This document shows, piece by piece, positions 31,793 to 39,216 of a stretch of DNA of 47,216 nt; positions within the stretch are counted from its first letter, which is position 1, and each line of letters starts with the position of its first letter. Below the pieces are notes generated by a model. It searched no databases. It was not told the origin of the DNA and saw nothing but the letters and a program-made list of their open reading frames with translations. This stretch comes from Armatimonadota bacterium (GTDB taxonomy: Bacteria > Armatimonadota > Zipacnadia > JAUWAU01). The translations under genes and the position numbers were made by a program. The stretch spans positions 1 through 47,216 of the forward strand of contig JAUWAU010000044.1 in assembly GCA_030601885.1 (NCBI GenBank), given 5' to 3'.

Positions 31793-32377
31793 TCACTCGC
31801 TCCCCCAGCGACCGGACCACTGCGTCTCGACCCCGAGATGATCCAGCGCCCGAACAACGACCGTGTCCACCAGATCCTCAATGCTCTCCGGATTGGCGTA
31901 GAATGACGGGCAGGCGGGCAGAATGATGCCCCCGGCGTCCGAAATCGCTTTCATGTTCGCCAGGTGGATGCCGCTGAGCGGGGTTTCGCGCACGACGAGA
32001 ACCAGAGGCCGCCGCTCCTTGAGAAACACGTCCGCGGCGCGGGTGATGAGGTTGTCGGCGCAGCCGGCTGCTATCCGCCCCAGCGTGCCCACGCTGCATG
32101 GCACGATGGCCATGCCGTCGTATCGTGCCGAGCCGCTGGCGAAGGGCGCGAAGAAGTCGTCCCAGCGGTAGTAGGCGACGGCCATCTCTGTCCCGGCGAT
32201 GACGCCCGCGTCCACATCGTCCAGGTCAACGCGCGCGCTCAACTCCCGCTCAACGACCTTCGCGCCGACCGCAGAGATCGTCAGCGACACGTCGTGGCCG
32301 CTCCGCGCGAGCAATTGCAGCAGTCGCCTCGCGTAGATCGCCCCACTGGCACCTGTTATGGCAACGACGAGCTTCAT
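31793..32377 (-). CDS. ubiX: Flavin prenyltransferase UbiX
   Basis: UbiX (194 aa) makes prenylated FMN, the cofactor of UbiD decarboxylases. 'KLVVAITGASGAIYARRLLQLL' is the flavin-binding start; 'VVPCSVGTLGRIAAGCADNLITRAADVFLKERRPLVLVVRETPLSGIHLANM' is the signature block; 'GGIILPACPSFY' follows. It sits two bases ahead of the prenyltransferase gene and supports the UbiD encoded at 33984-35447. Confidence 0.95.
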   Translation of the reverse strand: MKLVVAITGASGAIYARRLLQLLARSGHDVSLTISAVGAKVVERELSARVDLDDVDAGVIAGTEMAVAYYRWDDFFAPFASGSARYDGMAIVPCSVGTLGRIAAGCADNLITRAADVFLKERRPLVLVVRETPLSGIHLANMKAISDAGGIILPACPSFYANPESIEDLVDTVVVRALDHLGVETQWSGRWGSE

Positions 32378-32400
32378 GCACATCCTCAGCCGTTCATGTG

Positions 32401-32455
32401 GCACGGCTTGCTCGTCCCTGTCTAAAGCGGGACCCCGCACGGGGTCAAGCCGTGC
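32401..32455. repeat. Dispersed palindromic repeat, copy 1
   Basis: GCACGGCTTG 32401-32410 pairs with CAAGCCGTGC 32446-32455, enclosing GACCCC/GGGGTC. Bases 32408-32448 are identical to 33923-33963 on the other side of menG and YkgJ, a 41-base direct match. This copy sits between menG and ubiX. Confidence 0.85.
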
Positions 32456-32474
32456 TGCTCCTGGCTGTTGGGAC

Positions 32475-32498
32475 GCACGGGTAGCAAGCTACCCGTGC
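32475..32498. repeat. REP-like palindrome
   Basis: GCACGGGTAGC 32475-32485 pairs with GCTACCCGTGC 32488-32498. The same palindrome with a two-base loop change is found at 23054-23075. It lies 21 bases after the menG stop and may terminate or protect the menG message. Confidence 0.8.
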
Positions 32499-32518
32499 CA
32501 CACTCCGTATTGACGGCA

Positions 32519-33238
32519 TCACCGCGTCGCCACGAACAGCGTGGCCACACCAAATGTCAGCAGTTCGTACCGTACATCGCGGTAGCCCGCGGCCTCAAGC
32601 TGCCGCTTCAGCCCCTCAGGCGAGAAGAAGGCATCCCTCGATGTCGGCAGGTATACATACGCGGAGGCATGGCCCGAGAGCAGCCGGCCGACGGTCGGCA
32701 GCACGTGGCGTATCCAGAGCTGACCGGGCCACGCGTACCAGGGCATCGGGTGCGCACAGAACTCGACCATGATGAGCTCGCCGCCGGGCCTCGTGACCCG
32801 CCGGAACTCCCTCAGGCCGCCGCTCACGTTCTCCAGATTGCGCACTCCGAAGCCGCACAGCACGAGATCGAAGGCCTCGTCGCGGTAAGGCAATCGAAGC
32901 GCATCTGCACAGCCTTGGCTGATCTTTCCCGCCGGAATGCCATTCGCCTTGGCGCGCCCTATGGACAGCATCGGCTCGGAGAAGTCCGTCAGGCAGATGT
33001 GGGCGACCTCGGCATGCTGACGAATGCACTCGAGGGCGAAGTCGCCGGTTCCGGCACAGACATCGAGGACCAGTCCTCCCGGCCGCACGGTCGCCAGTTT
33101 GCAGGCACGGCGCCGCCACCGCCGATCCGCACCAAAGCTCAGCACGTGGTTGAGCAGATCGTATCGCGGCGCGATCCGGCCGAACATGCGGCGAATCGTC
33201 TGTGGGTCTCTCTGCCTCGTCTGGGCGATGTCGTTCAC
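32519..33238 (-). CDS. menG: Demethylmenaquinone methyltransferase (UbiE/MenG)
   Basis: This 239-residue SAM methyltransferase completes quinone synthesis. Typical features are 'IRRMFGRIAPRYDLLNHVLSFGADRRWRRRAC', SAM motif I 'VLDVCAGTGDFALE', 'DALRLPYRDEAFDLVLCGFGVRNLENV' and 'LREFRRVTRPGGELIMVEFC'. It starts with GTG at 33238. It is the first gene of the menG-ubiX-mqnP-mqnE run, though two palindromic repeats separate it from ubiX. Confidence 0.95.
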   Translation of the reverse strand: MNDIAQTRQRDPQTIRRMFGRIAPRYDLLNHVLSFGADRRWRRRACKLATVRPGGLVLDVCAGTGDFALECIRQHAEVAHICLTDFSEPMLSIGRAKANGIPAGKISQGCADALRLPYRDEAFDLVLCGFGVRNLENVSGGLREFRRVTRPGGELIMVEFCAHPMPWYAWPGQLWIRHVLPTVGRLLSGHASAYVYLPTSRDAFFSPEGLKRQLEAAGYRDVRYELLTFGVATLFVATR

Positions 33239-33274
33239 AGTATCCCGCCGCTCCCGCCGAACTCATCTACGTCC

Positions 33275-33303
33275 TTGACACAGGCAATGGCTTCGGCAAT
33301 AAT
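33275..33303 (+). promoter_or_regulatory. Sigma-70 promoter for the YkgJ-like gene
   Basis: TTGACA at 33275-33280, a 17-base spacer and AATAAT at 33298-33303 match the housekeeping consensus in eleven of twelve positions. The ATG of the next gene is 48 bases downstream. Confidence 0.75.
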
Positions 33304-33350
33304 CGCGCCGCGTCGTCGCCTGCACTACCCCACATCAACGGTGAAAGCAC

Positions 33351-33857
33351 ATGGATCGCCGCGTGCGCGAACTCTATGATAAGCTCTACCGTCGCTTTAC
33401 CGGACGCATTACCGGTGGCGAATGCTGGAAGTTGTGTGATGGCTGGTGCTGCGATCCGGAAGCCGAGCTGGCGCTGTTCGCCCACGAAATGGAGTATCGG
33501 CGACTGCGCCGGCTCAACAACCCGCGGTACTTCGATGTGCACGGCGACCAACTCGTCTGCAAGGCACTCGGCAAGTGCGCGCAGCGCTTGAAGCCGCTCG
33601 TGTGCCGTTTGTTCCCCTTCCTGATCGAGCGAGACGACCGCTCGGGCGCGCTGGTCTTTTGGCGCTCCGGCGGCTGCCCCATAAAGGAATTCGACGGCGA
33701 CTTCATATACAAGCTGCTCACGACGGCGTCCGAGCTCAACCTCGCTGCTGCCAAGGGCTTCGACATAGCCCGCAAGAGCGCCTACTACGACCGCACCGGC
33801 GGCTACTGGCGAAAGCTGACGTTTAGGTCGGTGAAGGCCAAGAAGGGGCCGCAGTAG
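33351..33857 (+). CDS. YkgJ-family cysteine-cluster protein
   Basis: This 168-residue protein has the YkgJ-like pattern of conserved cysteines: 'GECWKLCDGWCC', 'LVCKALGKCAQRLKPLVCRLFPF' and a later GGCP. The family probably binds zinc or an iron-sulfur cluster; function is unknown. It is a single gene on the plus strand between two minus-strand quinone genes, so its association with menaquinone synthesis is positional only. Confidence 0.8.
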   Translation: MDRRVRELYDKLYRRFTGRITGGECWKLCDGWCCDPEAELALFAHEMEYRRLRRLNNPRYFDVHGDQLVCKALGKCAQRLKPLVCRLFPFLIERDDRSGALVFWRSGGCPIKEFDGDFIYKLLTTASELNLAAAKGFDIARKSAYYDRTGGYWRKLTFRSVKAKKGPQ

Positions 33858-33917
33858 GCCGAACGGTCGCCTCGCCCACGGGTGCCACGGGCCGCCTGCG
33901 CCAAAGCTTCGGCGCCG

Positions 33918-33970
33918 GCACGTTGCTCGTCCCTGTCTAAAGCGGGACCCCGCACGGGGTCAACCCGTGC
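33918..33970. repeat. Dispersed palindromic repeat, copy 2
   Basis: The 41 bases 33923-33963 repeat 32408-32448 exactly, including the GACCCC/GGGGTC hairpin. The arms are GCACG-TTG at 33918-33925 and CAACCCGTGC at 33961-33970. It lies 14 bases after the ubiD stop and 60 after the YkgJ stop, where the two genes converge, and may act as a bidirectional transcript end. Confidence 0.85.
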
Positions 33971-33983
33971 GCCTTGGGTACCA

Positions 33984-35447
33984 TCAGCCAAGGCCCAGCC
34001 TCTCCCACAGCGCATCTATACGCTCGCGCACGGCCGGGTCACCATGGATCTGCCCGGGCCACTCGCGCCCTTTCATCTCCTCGGGCCATTTGTCCGTGGC
34101 GTCGATCCCCATCTTTGAGCCAACGAATGGATCGCTGGCCGCGTGATCGAGGGCGTCCACGGGCCCTTCGGCGAACACCACGTCCCGCCGCGGGTCGATG
34201 GCATTCAAGGCCCGCCAGGCGACTTCCTCCGTGTTCTGCACGTCCACGTCCTCATCCACCACCACGATGACCTTGGTGAACATGAGCTGCCCGGCGCCCC
34301 ACAGCCCGTTCATCACCTTGCGCGCGTGGCCGGGATATGACTTGCGAATCGAGACGATGGCCAGATTGTGAAACACGCCCACAACCGGCAGATTCATGTC
34401 AACGATCTCGGGCAACACGAGGCGCAGGAGCGGCAGGAATAGGCGCTCCGTCGCCTTCGCCATGTAGCAGTCTTCCATCGGCGGCGGCCCGACGACGGTT
34501 GCCGGGTAGATGGGATCGCGGCGGTGGGTTATGCGGGTGACGTGGAACACCGGGTACTCGTCCGCGGCCGAGTAGTAGCCCGTATGGTCTCCGAATGGCC
34601 CCTCGGTGCGGCGCTCGTGCGGCTCCACGTGTCCCTCGATAACGATCTCGGCGTCCGCGGGCACCTCGAGATCGCAGGTGGTGCACTTCACCAGCTCAAC
34701 GGGTTTTCGTCGCAGGAAGCTCGCCAGCATCATCTCGTCGAGGTCCTCGGGCATGGGCGCCGTGGCCGCGTACGTGATGGCTGGGTCCCCGCCGAGAGCG
34801 ACGGCGACCGGCATGCGCGTGCCACTGCGCTCGTGCAGGGCATAGTGCATGGCGCCGACCTTGTGCCGATGCCAGTGCATGCCCGTCGTCTGCCCGTCGT
34901 AGACCTGCAGGCGATACATGCCTACGTTGCGCCGTCCCGTCTCCGGGTGTTTCGTGAACACCATCGGCAGCGTCAGAAAGCGGCCGCCATCGGCCGGCCA
35001 GCACTTCAGCACCGGCCACCGACGCAGGTCTGGCGGGTCCTGCACCACTTCCTGGCACGGAGCCGAGCTGACGGTCTTCGGCATCCAGGAGGCAAGCCGC
35101 AGGAGCTGCCCGCCGAGGCGCAGCTTTTCGCCGAGCCCCTGCGGCGGATCGCGCTCGAGCAGCTCACTGATCCGCGCGGCGACGTCCTCGATGTCGTCAG
35201 CTCCGAGGGCCCACGCCATGCGCCCGGGGGAGCCGAAGTGGTTGATGAGCACCGGCGGCGCCGGGCCGGTTGGCGCGCGCTCGTAGCCGGTGACGTTCTC
35301 AAACAGCAGCGCCGGCCCGCCGTTGTGCATCACGCGGGTGGCTATCTCCGCGAGCTCCAGCTCGCAGCTCACCTCGGCGCTGATGCGCCGCAGCTCGCCC
35401 GCGTCGTCGAGTCGCTCTATGAACTCTCGCAAATCAGCATATGCCAC
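33984..35447 (-). CDS. ubiD: UbiD-family menaquinone-pathway decarboxylase
   Basis: This 487-residue prenyl-FMN-dependent decarboxylase resembles the futalosine-pathway branch (SCO4490-like, MqnL/MqnM). Motifs: 'YADLREFIERLDDAGELRRI', 'HNGGPALLFENVTGYERAP', 'MYRLQVYDGQTTGMHWHRHKVGA', 'EIVIEGHVEPHERRTEGPFGDHTGYYSAADEYPVFHV' and 'KVIVVVDEDVDVQNTEEVAWRALNAIDP'. The glutamates and Arg of the active site lie in the EGPFGDHTG region. The GTG at 35447 is chosen because it gives the common N-terminus; the frame is open 20 codons further. UbiX in the next cluster would supply its cofactor. Confidence 0.93.
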   Translation of the reverse strand: MAYADLREFIERLDDAGELRRISAEVSCELELAEIATRVMHNGGPALLFENVTGYERAPTGPAPPVLINHFGSPGRMAWALGADDIEDVAARISELLERDPPQGLGEKLRLGGQLLRLASWMPKTVSSAPCQEVVQDPPDLRRWPVLKCWPADGGRFLTLPMVFTKHPETGRRNVGMYRLQVYDGQTTGMHWHRHKVGAMHYALHERSGTRMPVAVALGGDPAITYAATAPMPEDLDEMMLASFLRRKPVELVKCTTCDLEVPADAEIVIEGHVEPHERRTEGPFGDHTGYYSAADEYPVFHVTRITHRRDPIYPATVVGPPPMEDCYMAKATERLFLPLLRLVLPEIVDMNLPVVGVFHNLAIVSIRKSYPGHARKVMNGLWGAGQLMFTKVIVVVDEDVDVQNTEEVAWRALNAIDPRRDVVFAEGPVDALDHAASDPFVGSKMGIDATDKWPEEMKGREWPGQIHGDPAVRERIDALWERLGLG

Positions 35448-35677
35448 GATGGGCGCTTCCCGTCGAGTGTCTGCGGCAGTATAGCACCGCGAAAGCGCCG
35501 CTCGCAAGCGGGAACGGCACGCCCGCGTAGGAAATGCCCGCCCGCGAGGCGAAGTCTAAGGTTCCCTGGAAGCAACGTCCATGGCGGTGCGTCAGCCCAA
35601 GCCGCTGAGGCCGTCAGGGCGCAGAGCATGACGCCGAACAGCATGCCAGCCTGCCTCTTCATGGCCTCGTCCTTCAT
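35417..35677 (-). CDS. Short putative exported protein overlapping ubiD
   Basis: This 86-codon frame begins with a clear signal-peptide-like start ('KRQAGMLFGVMLCALTASAAWA') and overlaps the DUF2089 stop as ATGA. The last 31 bases overlap the ubiD start in another frame. After the signal the sequence is Arg/Leu-rich and shows no domain. It could be a small secreted protein, or the 5' end of a gene cut short by rearrangement. Confidence 0.4.
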   Translation of the reverse strand: MKDEAMKRQAGMLFGVMLCALTASAAWADAPPWTLLPGNLRLRLAGGHFLRGRAVPACERRFRGAILPQTLDGKRPSWHMLICESS

Positions 35678-35988
35678 CTGTCGTCTTCCCTCATCGCCTG
35701 ATCGTACGCTTCGAGCAACGCGCGTGCCACGTCGAATGTCACCATCCCGTCGGCAAGCAAAATCCCGAGTTGCCGGCGGAATCGATCCGTAGGAACTGGA
35801 TCGTCGGCTGCTCGGACCTTCGCTATCAATCGGTCCAGCCGCGCGCGTACCGTGGGATAGGAGATCCCGTACTCCGCCGCGACGGCCTTGAGCGATCCCG
35901 AGGCCAACACGAAGCGCTTGAGGAATATGAGGTCCTCGTCATTCAGCGCTGTCAACCATCGTGGCGGGTCCTGTTTCATCTCCGGCAC
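35674..35988 (-). CDS. DUF2089-family helix-turn-helix protein
   Basis: This 104-residue protein matches the DUF2089 pattern: 'WLTALNDEDLIFLKRFVLASGSLKAVAAEYGISYPTVRARLDRLI', a sigma-70 region 4-like helix-turn-helix, followed by a second helical part 'LGILLADGMVTFDVARALLEAYD'. These small regulators often precede genes for exported proteins. Here the next frame starts within the stop codon and carries a signal peptide. It follows the M16 peptidase by 37 bases. Confidence 0.85.
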   Translation of the reverse strand: MPEMKQDPPRWLTALNDEDLIFLKRFVLASGSLKAVAAEYGISYPTVRARLDRLIAKVRAADDPVPTDRFRRQLGILLADGMVTFDVARALLEAYDQAMREDDR

Positions 35989-36025
35989 CAGCTCTCCCGA
36001 TCGTTCGGTCGCCTTCGCGCGGCTC

Positions 36026-37330
36026 CTATGTGTCCGGCTTAGGTCGGAGGGTGCACACGGCAGCTTCCTCCGGGGTGAGATACTGCTCAGCGGCTTGCCG
36101 GACGTCGCCGGCAGTTATGGCGGCGAGCGCCTCGGCGATCGCGGTCCGGTGGGAGCCATATCGGTACTCCTGCATCGCATACTGCAGCCCAAGATTGCCC
36201 TCGATCATGGCCTGCGTCATGTTCGGCGGGGCCTGGGCTTTCAACATCGCGGGATCCGGGATGCTCGTCATGGATTGCGAAAGCTGCCGCCCGAACTGAG
36301 GCGCCTGCGACACGCTCTGCTCGTCAGACCGCACCGCCTGCACGTGCTGAGCCAGCTTGCCTCGGACGGCCTCAAACGAAGCCCCGGGCTGCAGCGAAGC
36401 AGACACGTAGAAGAAAGTGCCCTCCGGTGTCGCCAGGTCGGCGCCCGCGAGCGCCATCCCCGTCAGCGCCTTCAGTTCCTGGTCCTGGAAGAGCCCCATC
36501 ATCAGCAACTGCCCGGCAACCAGCAGAGCCGGATAGTCGTCCGCGCCGACGTCCGGTATGGGCCACGTCAGCAGGAGATGACGGGCGTCGAGGTCCCAGG
36601 TCATGTCACGGCTGCCGCCGGGTGCCTGGACGGGTGCGGGAGCCTTGGCCTCAGAGGTAATCTTGCCAAGCCGGTCGGTGACGATAGGCCTAACCGTGTT
36701 CACCTCAAGACCACCGACGATGCACACCACAGTTTTGTCCAGGACCACTAGGCGCTCGTCGCGATATCGCTGGATCTCACTCAGGCTTGCCCGATCGACG
36801 TCGCCCTTGATGGCGGCGTGCCTCCGCCCAAACCGGTACCCCTGAGCCCAGGCCGCGGAGGCGAATTTGTGCGTCGCCAGGTTTCGGGCCACATGGTCGC
36901 ATTCGCTCTTCACCGCCGGTTTCTCCGCGAGGAGACTCCCTTCGGTGAAAGGGATGCCCTCGAGCCATTGGGCGTGATGCGACAGGCCCTCCTCCCAGTT
37001 CCTCGTCGTTCCGTAGAAGTCCAAACGCATGTGATCGGGGAGTGTTTCGGCGTTGGCTTCCTGCGAGGCGACCGGGATCGTGGTCCGCAGGACCAGGTGC
37101 TCCACGAGGTGAGACCACTGGGCCTCGTCAGTTCCGTCGCCGGCGAGGCCCATCGGCAGATATGTGAAGATCGAGGCGCTCGTGCTCCCAGGAACGTGCA
37201 GCACGACAACGCGAATGCCGTTCTCCAGGGACGATATGTCGGCCTGCGGCTGGGCCACCGGCGCCCGTTGACATGCGAGCCCCAGCACCATGGTCAGGGT
37301 CAATGTGGTGCACAGCGCGGTCGGTTTCAT
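36026..37330 (-). CDS. M16-family zinc peptidase lipoprotein
   Basis: This 434-residue product is a lipoprotein: a hydrophobic start ends in the lipobox LGLAC (cysteine at residue 20). It then follows the M16 peptidase plan, with the inverted zinc motif HLVEH in 'WSHLVEHLVLRTT' and the distal glutamate plausibly in 'AVKSECDH'. A second, inactive half contains 'LLTWPIPDVGADDYPALLVAGQLL'. It is about half the length of pitrilysin and like the single-chain PqqL/YmxG type. It is probably anchored at the inner or outer membrane facing the periplasm. Transcription comes from the consensus promoter at 37492-37520. Confidence 0.85.
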   Translation of the reverse strand: MKPTALCTTLTLTMVLGLACQRAPVAQPQADISSLENGIRVVVLHVPGSTSASIFTYLPMGLAGDGTDEAQWSHLVEHLVLRTTIPVASQEANAETLPDHMRLDFYGTTRNWEEGLSHHAQWLEGIPFTEGSLLAEKPAVKSECDHVARNLATHKFASAAWAQGYRFGRRHAAIKGDVDRASLSEIQRYRDERLVVLDKTVVCIVGGLEVNTVRPIVTDRLGKITSEAKAPAPVQAPGGSRDMTWDLDARHLLLTWPIPDVGADDYPALLVAGQLLMMGLFQDQELKALTGMALAGADLATPEGTFFYVSASLQPGASFEAVRGKLAQHVQAVRSDEQSVSQAPQFGRQLSQSMTSIPDPAMLKAQAPPNMTQAMIEGNLGLQYAMQEYRYGSHRTAIAEALAAITAGDVRQAAEQYLTPEEAAVCTLRPKPDT

Positions 37331-37467
37331 CGAGATCCTCCTTTTTCTTCGCTTTCACCCGTTAGGCACCGGCTCCAGCGCCTGCTGCTGCCGCTGTATT
37401 CTCACTTCTGATGTGTCGTTCGTGCGGCCTGTAGCGGGATCTTGGCCGTCGGCTCGGCAAGTGGCAG

Positions 37468-37560
37468 TGAATAATATTCAACCAGGATTCAACTATATCG
37501 AAACCCGAGCCTAATGTCAATATTATTCATGTCCTTTTCAACAAAATTCAGTCTCGGGTT
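37468..37560. promoter_or_regulatory. AT-rich operator-like inverted repeats around the M16 promoter
   Basis: An 11-base inverted repeat frames the promoter: TGAATAATATT at 37468-37478, just past the predicted start, and AATATTATTCA at 37519-37529, overlapping the -35 box. A second pair, AACCCGAG 37502-37509 (in the spacer) and CTCGGGTT 37553-37560, is interlocked with it. The area is strikingly AT-rich for this genome. This spacing suits a repressor binding two sites or looping; the regulator is unknown. Confidence 0.55.
37492..37520 (-). promoter_or_regulatory. Consensus promoter for the M16 peptidase
   Basis: On the minus strand TTGACA (37520-37515), 17 bases and TATAGT (37497-37492) form a near-perfect promoter, about 150 bases before the M16 start. 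The M16, DUF2089, small exported and ubiD genes lie in line behind it. Confidence 0.8.
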
Positions 37561-37669
37561 ATCGTGCTGCTGCTATTCCGTGCATTGAGCGCGCATACCT
37601 GAAGGTGCACCGCTCAGGATGCGCGAAAGCAGGCGCACCAAAGGCCGCCCAAGCCGAGATGCGCCATGA

Positions 37670-37765
37670 AGATCAGCCGAAGCTGCTGACGGCCTCCTCA
37701 ACGGGAAAGACCAATACCTCGGCGTCGTCTTCGACTGGACCGAGGAGGAAATGGCCTACAAATGA
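37670..37765 (+). pseudogene. C-terminal gene remnant coupled to the isomerase
   Basis: An open stretch of 31 codons without a start ends 'YLGVVFDWTEEEMAYK' and its TGA overlaps the ATG of the next gene (ATGA). Composition looks coding. It may be the surviving tail of a deleted gene in the isomerase's operon. Confidence 0.3.
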
Positions 37766-38604
37766 AACTCGCGCACGGAACGTATGGGATGCCGGGAATC
37801 AGGCCCGAGGAAGGGCTTCCGCGCCTGGCAGAGATAGGCTACGAGGGCGTAGAGCTGGCCGTGGGAGAGCGCTTCTGCACGGCCCCGGACGACATGCCGC
37901 CACCCCGCAGGAATGCGCTCCGCGACCTGTACCAGTCTCTGGGGCTCAGTGTGCCGGCCCTGCTCATGCTGCTGCGCGTGATGGATGACGACCCCGAGGT
38001 GCATCGGCGGTATCTGGATGACTTCCGGCAAGCGGCTCAGCTTGCCGTGGACGTCACGGCAGACAGGACGCCGGTCGTAACGACCACTATGGGTGGGGGA
38101 GGAGGGACCTGGGAGGAGTTTCGTGAGGAGCTGCTTCGTCGACTGCAGGAATACGCCGAGATCTGCGAGCAGATCGGCTGCACCCTCGCCATCGAGCCGC
38201 ACGTGGGCGGGGGCCTCGACCGCCCCGGGCGAGCCGTGTGGGTCATGGACAAACTGCAGCATCCCCGCATCCGGCTCAACTTCGACATCAGCCACTTCGC
38301 CGTGGCGGGTTACACCCTCGAGCAGACGGTCCCGGTGCTCGTGCCCTACGCGGTCCACACGCACGTCAAAGACGGCCGGATGGTGGATGGCAAGGTCGAG
38401 TTTCTTCTCCCCGGCGAGGGGGATTTCGATTATGCGGCCTACTTCCGGGCTATGGACGCCGCGGGATGGAAGGATTTCATCACTGTAGAGGTCAGTGGGA
38501 TGGTATCGTCCCGGGAGGGCTACGATCCCTACCAGGCCGCGGCGTTCTGCTTCGAGGCATTGAGCGCGGCTCTCAGTGAGGCAGGCCTGAGCCCCGTCCG
38601 TTAG
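37762..38604 (+). CDS. TIM-barrel sugar phosphate isomerase/epimerase
   Basis: This 280-residue xylose-isomerase-like barrel begins 'KLAHGTYGMPGIRPEEGLPRLAEIGYEGVELAV'. Metal-ligand positions appear as 'CTLAIEPHVGGG' (Glu), 'NFDISHFAVAG' (Asp, His), 'VHTHVKDGRM' (His) and 'FITVEVSG' (Glu). Its substrate is unknown. It is distinct from the isomerase at 25945. GAGGAGG lies 13 bases upstream, in the remnant that overlaps its start. No operon partner follows. Confidence 0.87.
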   Translation: MKLAHGTYGMPGIRPEEGLPRLAEIGYEGVELAVGERFCTAPDDMPPPRRNALRDLYQSLGLSVPALLMLLRVMDDDPEVHRRYLDDFRQAAQLAVDVTADRTPVVTTTMGGGGGTWEEFREELLRRLQEYAEICEQIGCTLAIEPHVGGGLDRPGRAVWVMDKLQHPRIRLNFDISHFAVAGYTLEQTVPVLVPYAVHTHVKDGRMVDGKVEFLLPGEGDFDYAAYFRAMDAAGWKDFITVEVSGMVSSREGYDPYQAAAFCFEALSAALSEAGLSPVR

Positions 38605-38673
38605 AGACGCTATCATCTCGGGCGCAAGAAACAAGGTAACGTTTGGGGCGCGGTCGGCATCTATAGTATTGAG

Positions 38674-38749
38674 GCGCGAGAGTCGGTCTATGTGGTAGGA
38701 TACCGGGCTCGTCCCGGGGGAGACCGTTTCGAATCGGCTGCTCTCGCGC
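38674..38749 (+). ncRNA. tRNA-like cloverleaf, probably a decayed or atypical tRNA
   Basis: The 76 bases fold as a cloverleaf. A ten-pair end helix joins 38674-38683 and 38740-38749. The D-arm (38686-38701) has A14-, GG- and A21-like bases in its loop. The anticodon arm is CCGGG/CCCGG around a five-base CTCGT loop. The T-arm (38721-38739) has a TTCGAAT loop core, a bulged A and an eight-base loop. CTCGT would match tRNA-Thr(CGT) with two bases lost. Position 8 is not U, the end helix is too long and no CCA follows. It is therefore unlikely to be a normal tRNA; a pseudo-tRNA or a tRNA-like regulatory RNA fits better. Confidence 0.45.
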
Positions 38750-38792
38750 GTTTTGGCATTTGGGCTTCGAGGGCTGGGAGCCGTTGCGAGAC

Positions 38793-38822
38793 TTGACGAG
38801 GGTACAGAGGGAGACCTATAAT
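38793..38822 (+). promoter_or_regulatory. Strong sigma-70 promoter of the candidate ncRNA
   Basis: TTGACG at 38793-38798, an 18-base spacer and TATAAT at 38817-38822. No ATG follows with a ribosome site; the ATG overlapping the -10 box would lie before the transcript start. Confidence 0.75.
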
Positions 38823-38828
38823 GCGCCA

Positions 38829-39080
38829 CCCAATAGGCAGAGACGCGCGTATCCGCAGCGGAAGGTGGGTTAATATCCCAATGCGCACCGACATCAGACT
38901 GGCATCCCACAGAGTTAATAGCGGAGTAGGCGGCTTGCCCATGCCCGGAGCGAGGCTCTGTAGACTGAGATGATGCCGTCGAGATAGAGCCCACGTTGCC
39001 AGGACGGGACGGGGGCCACACAGGCAGGGATCCTCGCCAAGGGCATGCGCCGCATGCGTCGCCCTTGGCGTTTGCTTTTT
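38829..39080 (+). ncRNA. Candidate ~250-nt structured noncoding RNA
   Basis: A strong promoter and a strong intrinsic terminator enclose about 250 bases without a credible ORF. Internal pairing is plain: GGCATC 38901-38906 with GATGCC 38972-38977 encloses ACAGAG 38909-38914 with CTCTGT 38956-38961, and a small GGG/CCC hairpin lies near 38867-38879. I compared it by eye with 6S RNA, SRP RNA, RNase P and tmRNA and did not find their diagnostic motifs. It lies 140 bases before a small CxxC protein and ECF sigma gene, and could be their leader if the terminator is conditional. Confidence 0.5.
39035..39080 (+). terminator. Intrinsic terminator
   Basis: CGCCAAGGGC 39035-39044 pairs with GCCCTTGGCG 39061-39070, with an inner CATGCG/CGCATG pair, followed directly by a T-rich run (39071-39080). 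This is the strongest terminator seen in the window. Confidence 0.9.
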
Positions 39081-39216
39081 CCCTCAGACAGCCAGTTCCC
39101 AGCCACGGGCGACCTGCAAGCCAGCAGCCTTGGCGTTCGCTCGTGGCTCGTGCCGTTCAGTCGCGGTCCGCCCCGCTGCACCGGGGGGGCGAAAACTTCA
39201 AGGAGGTCATGACAAA

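Noticed and set aside
38674..38749. Functional standard tRNA
   Set aside because: The anticodon loop has five bases, the T-loop eight, position 8 is not U and the end helix is about ten pairs without CCA.
38821..38973. ~50-codon Arg-rich ORF inside the candidate ncRNA
   Set aside because: Its ATG overlaps the -10 box, so it would lie upstream of the transcript start, and third-position GC is lower than in neighbouring genes.
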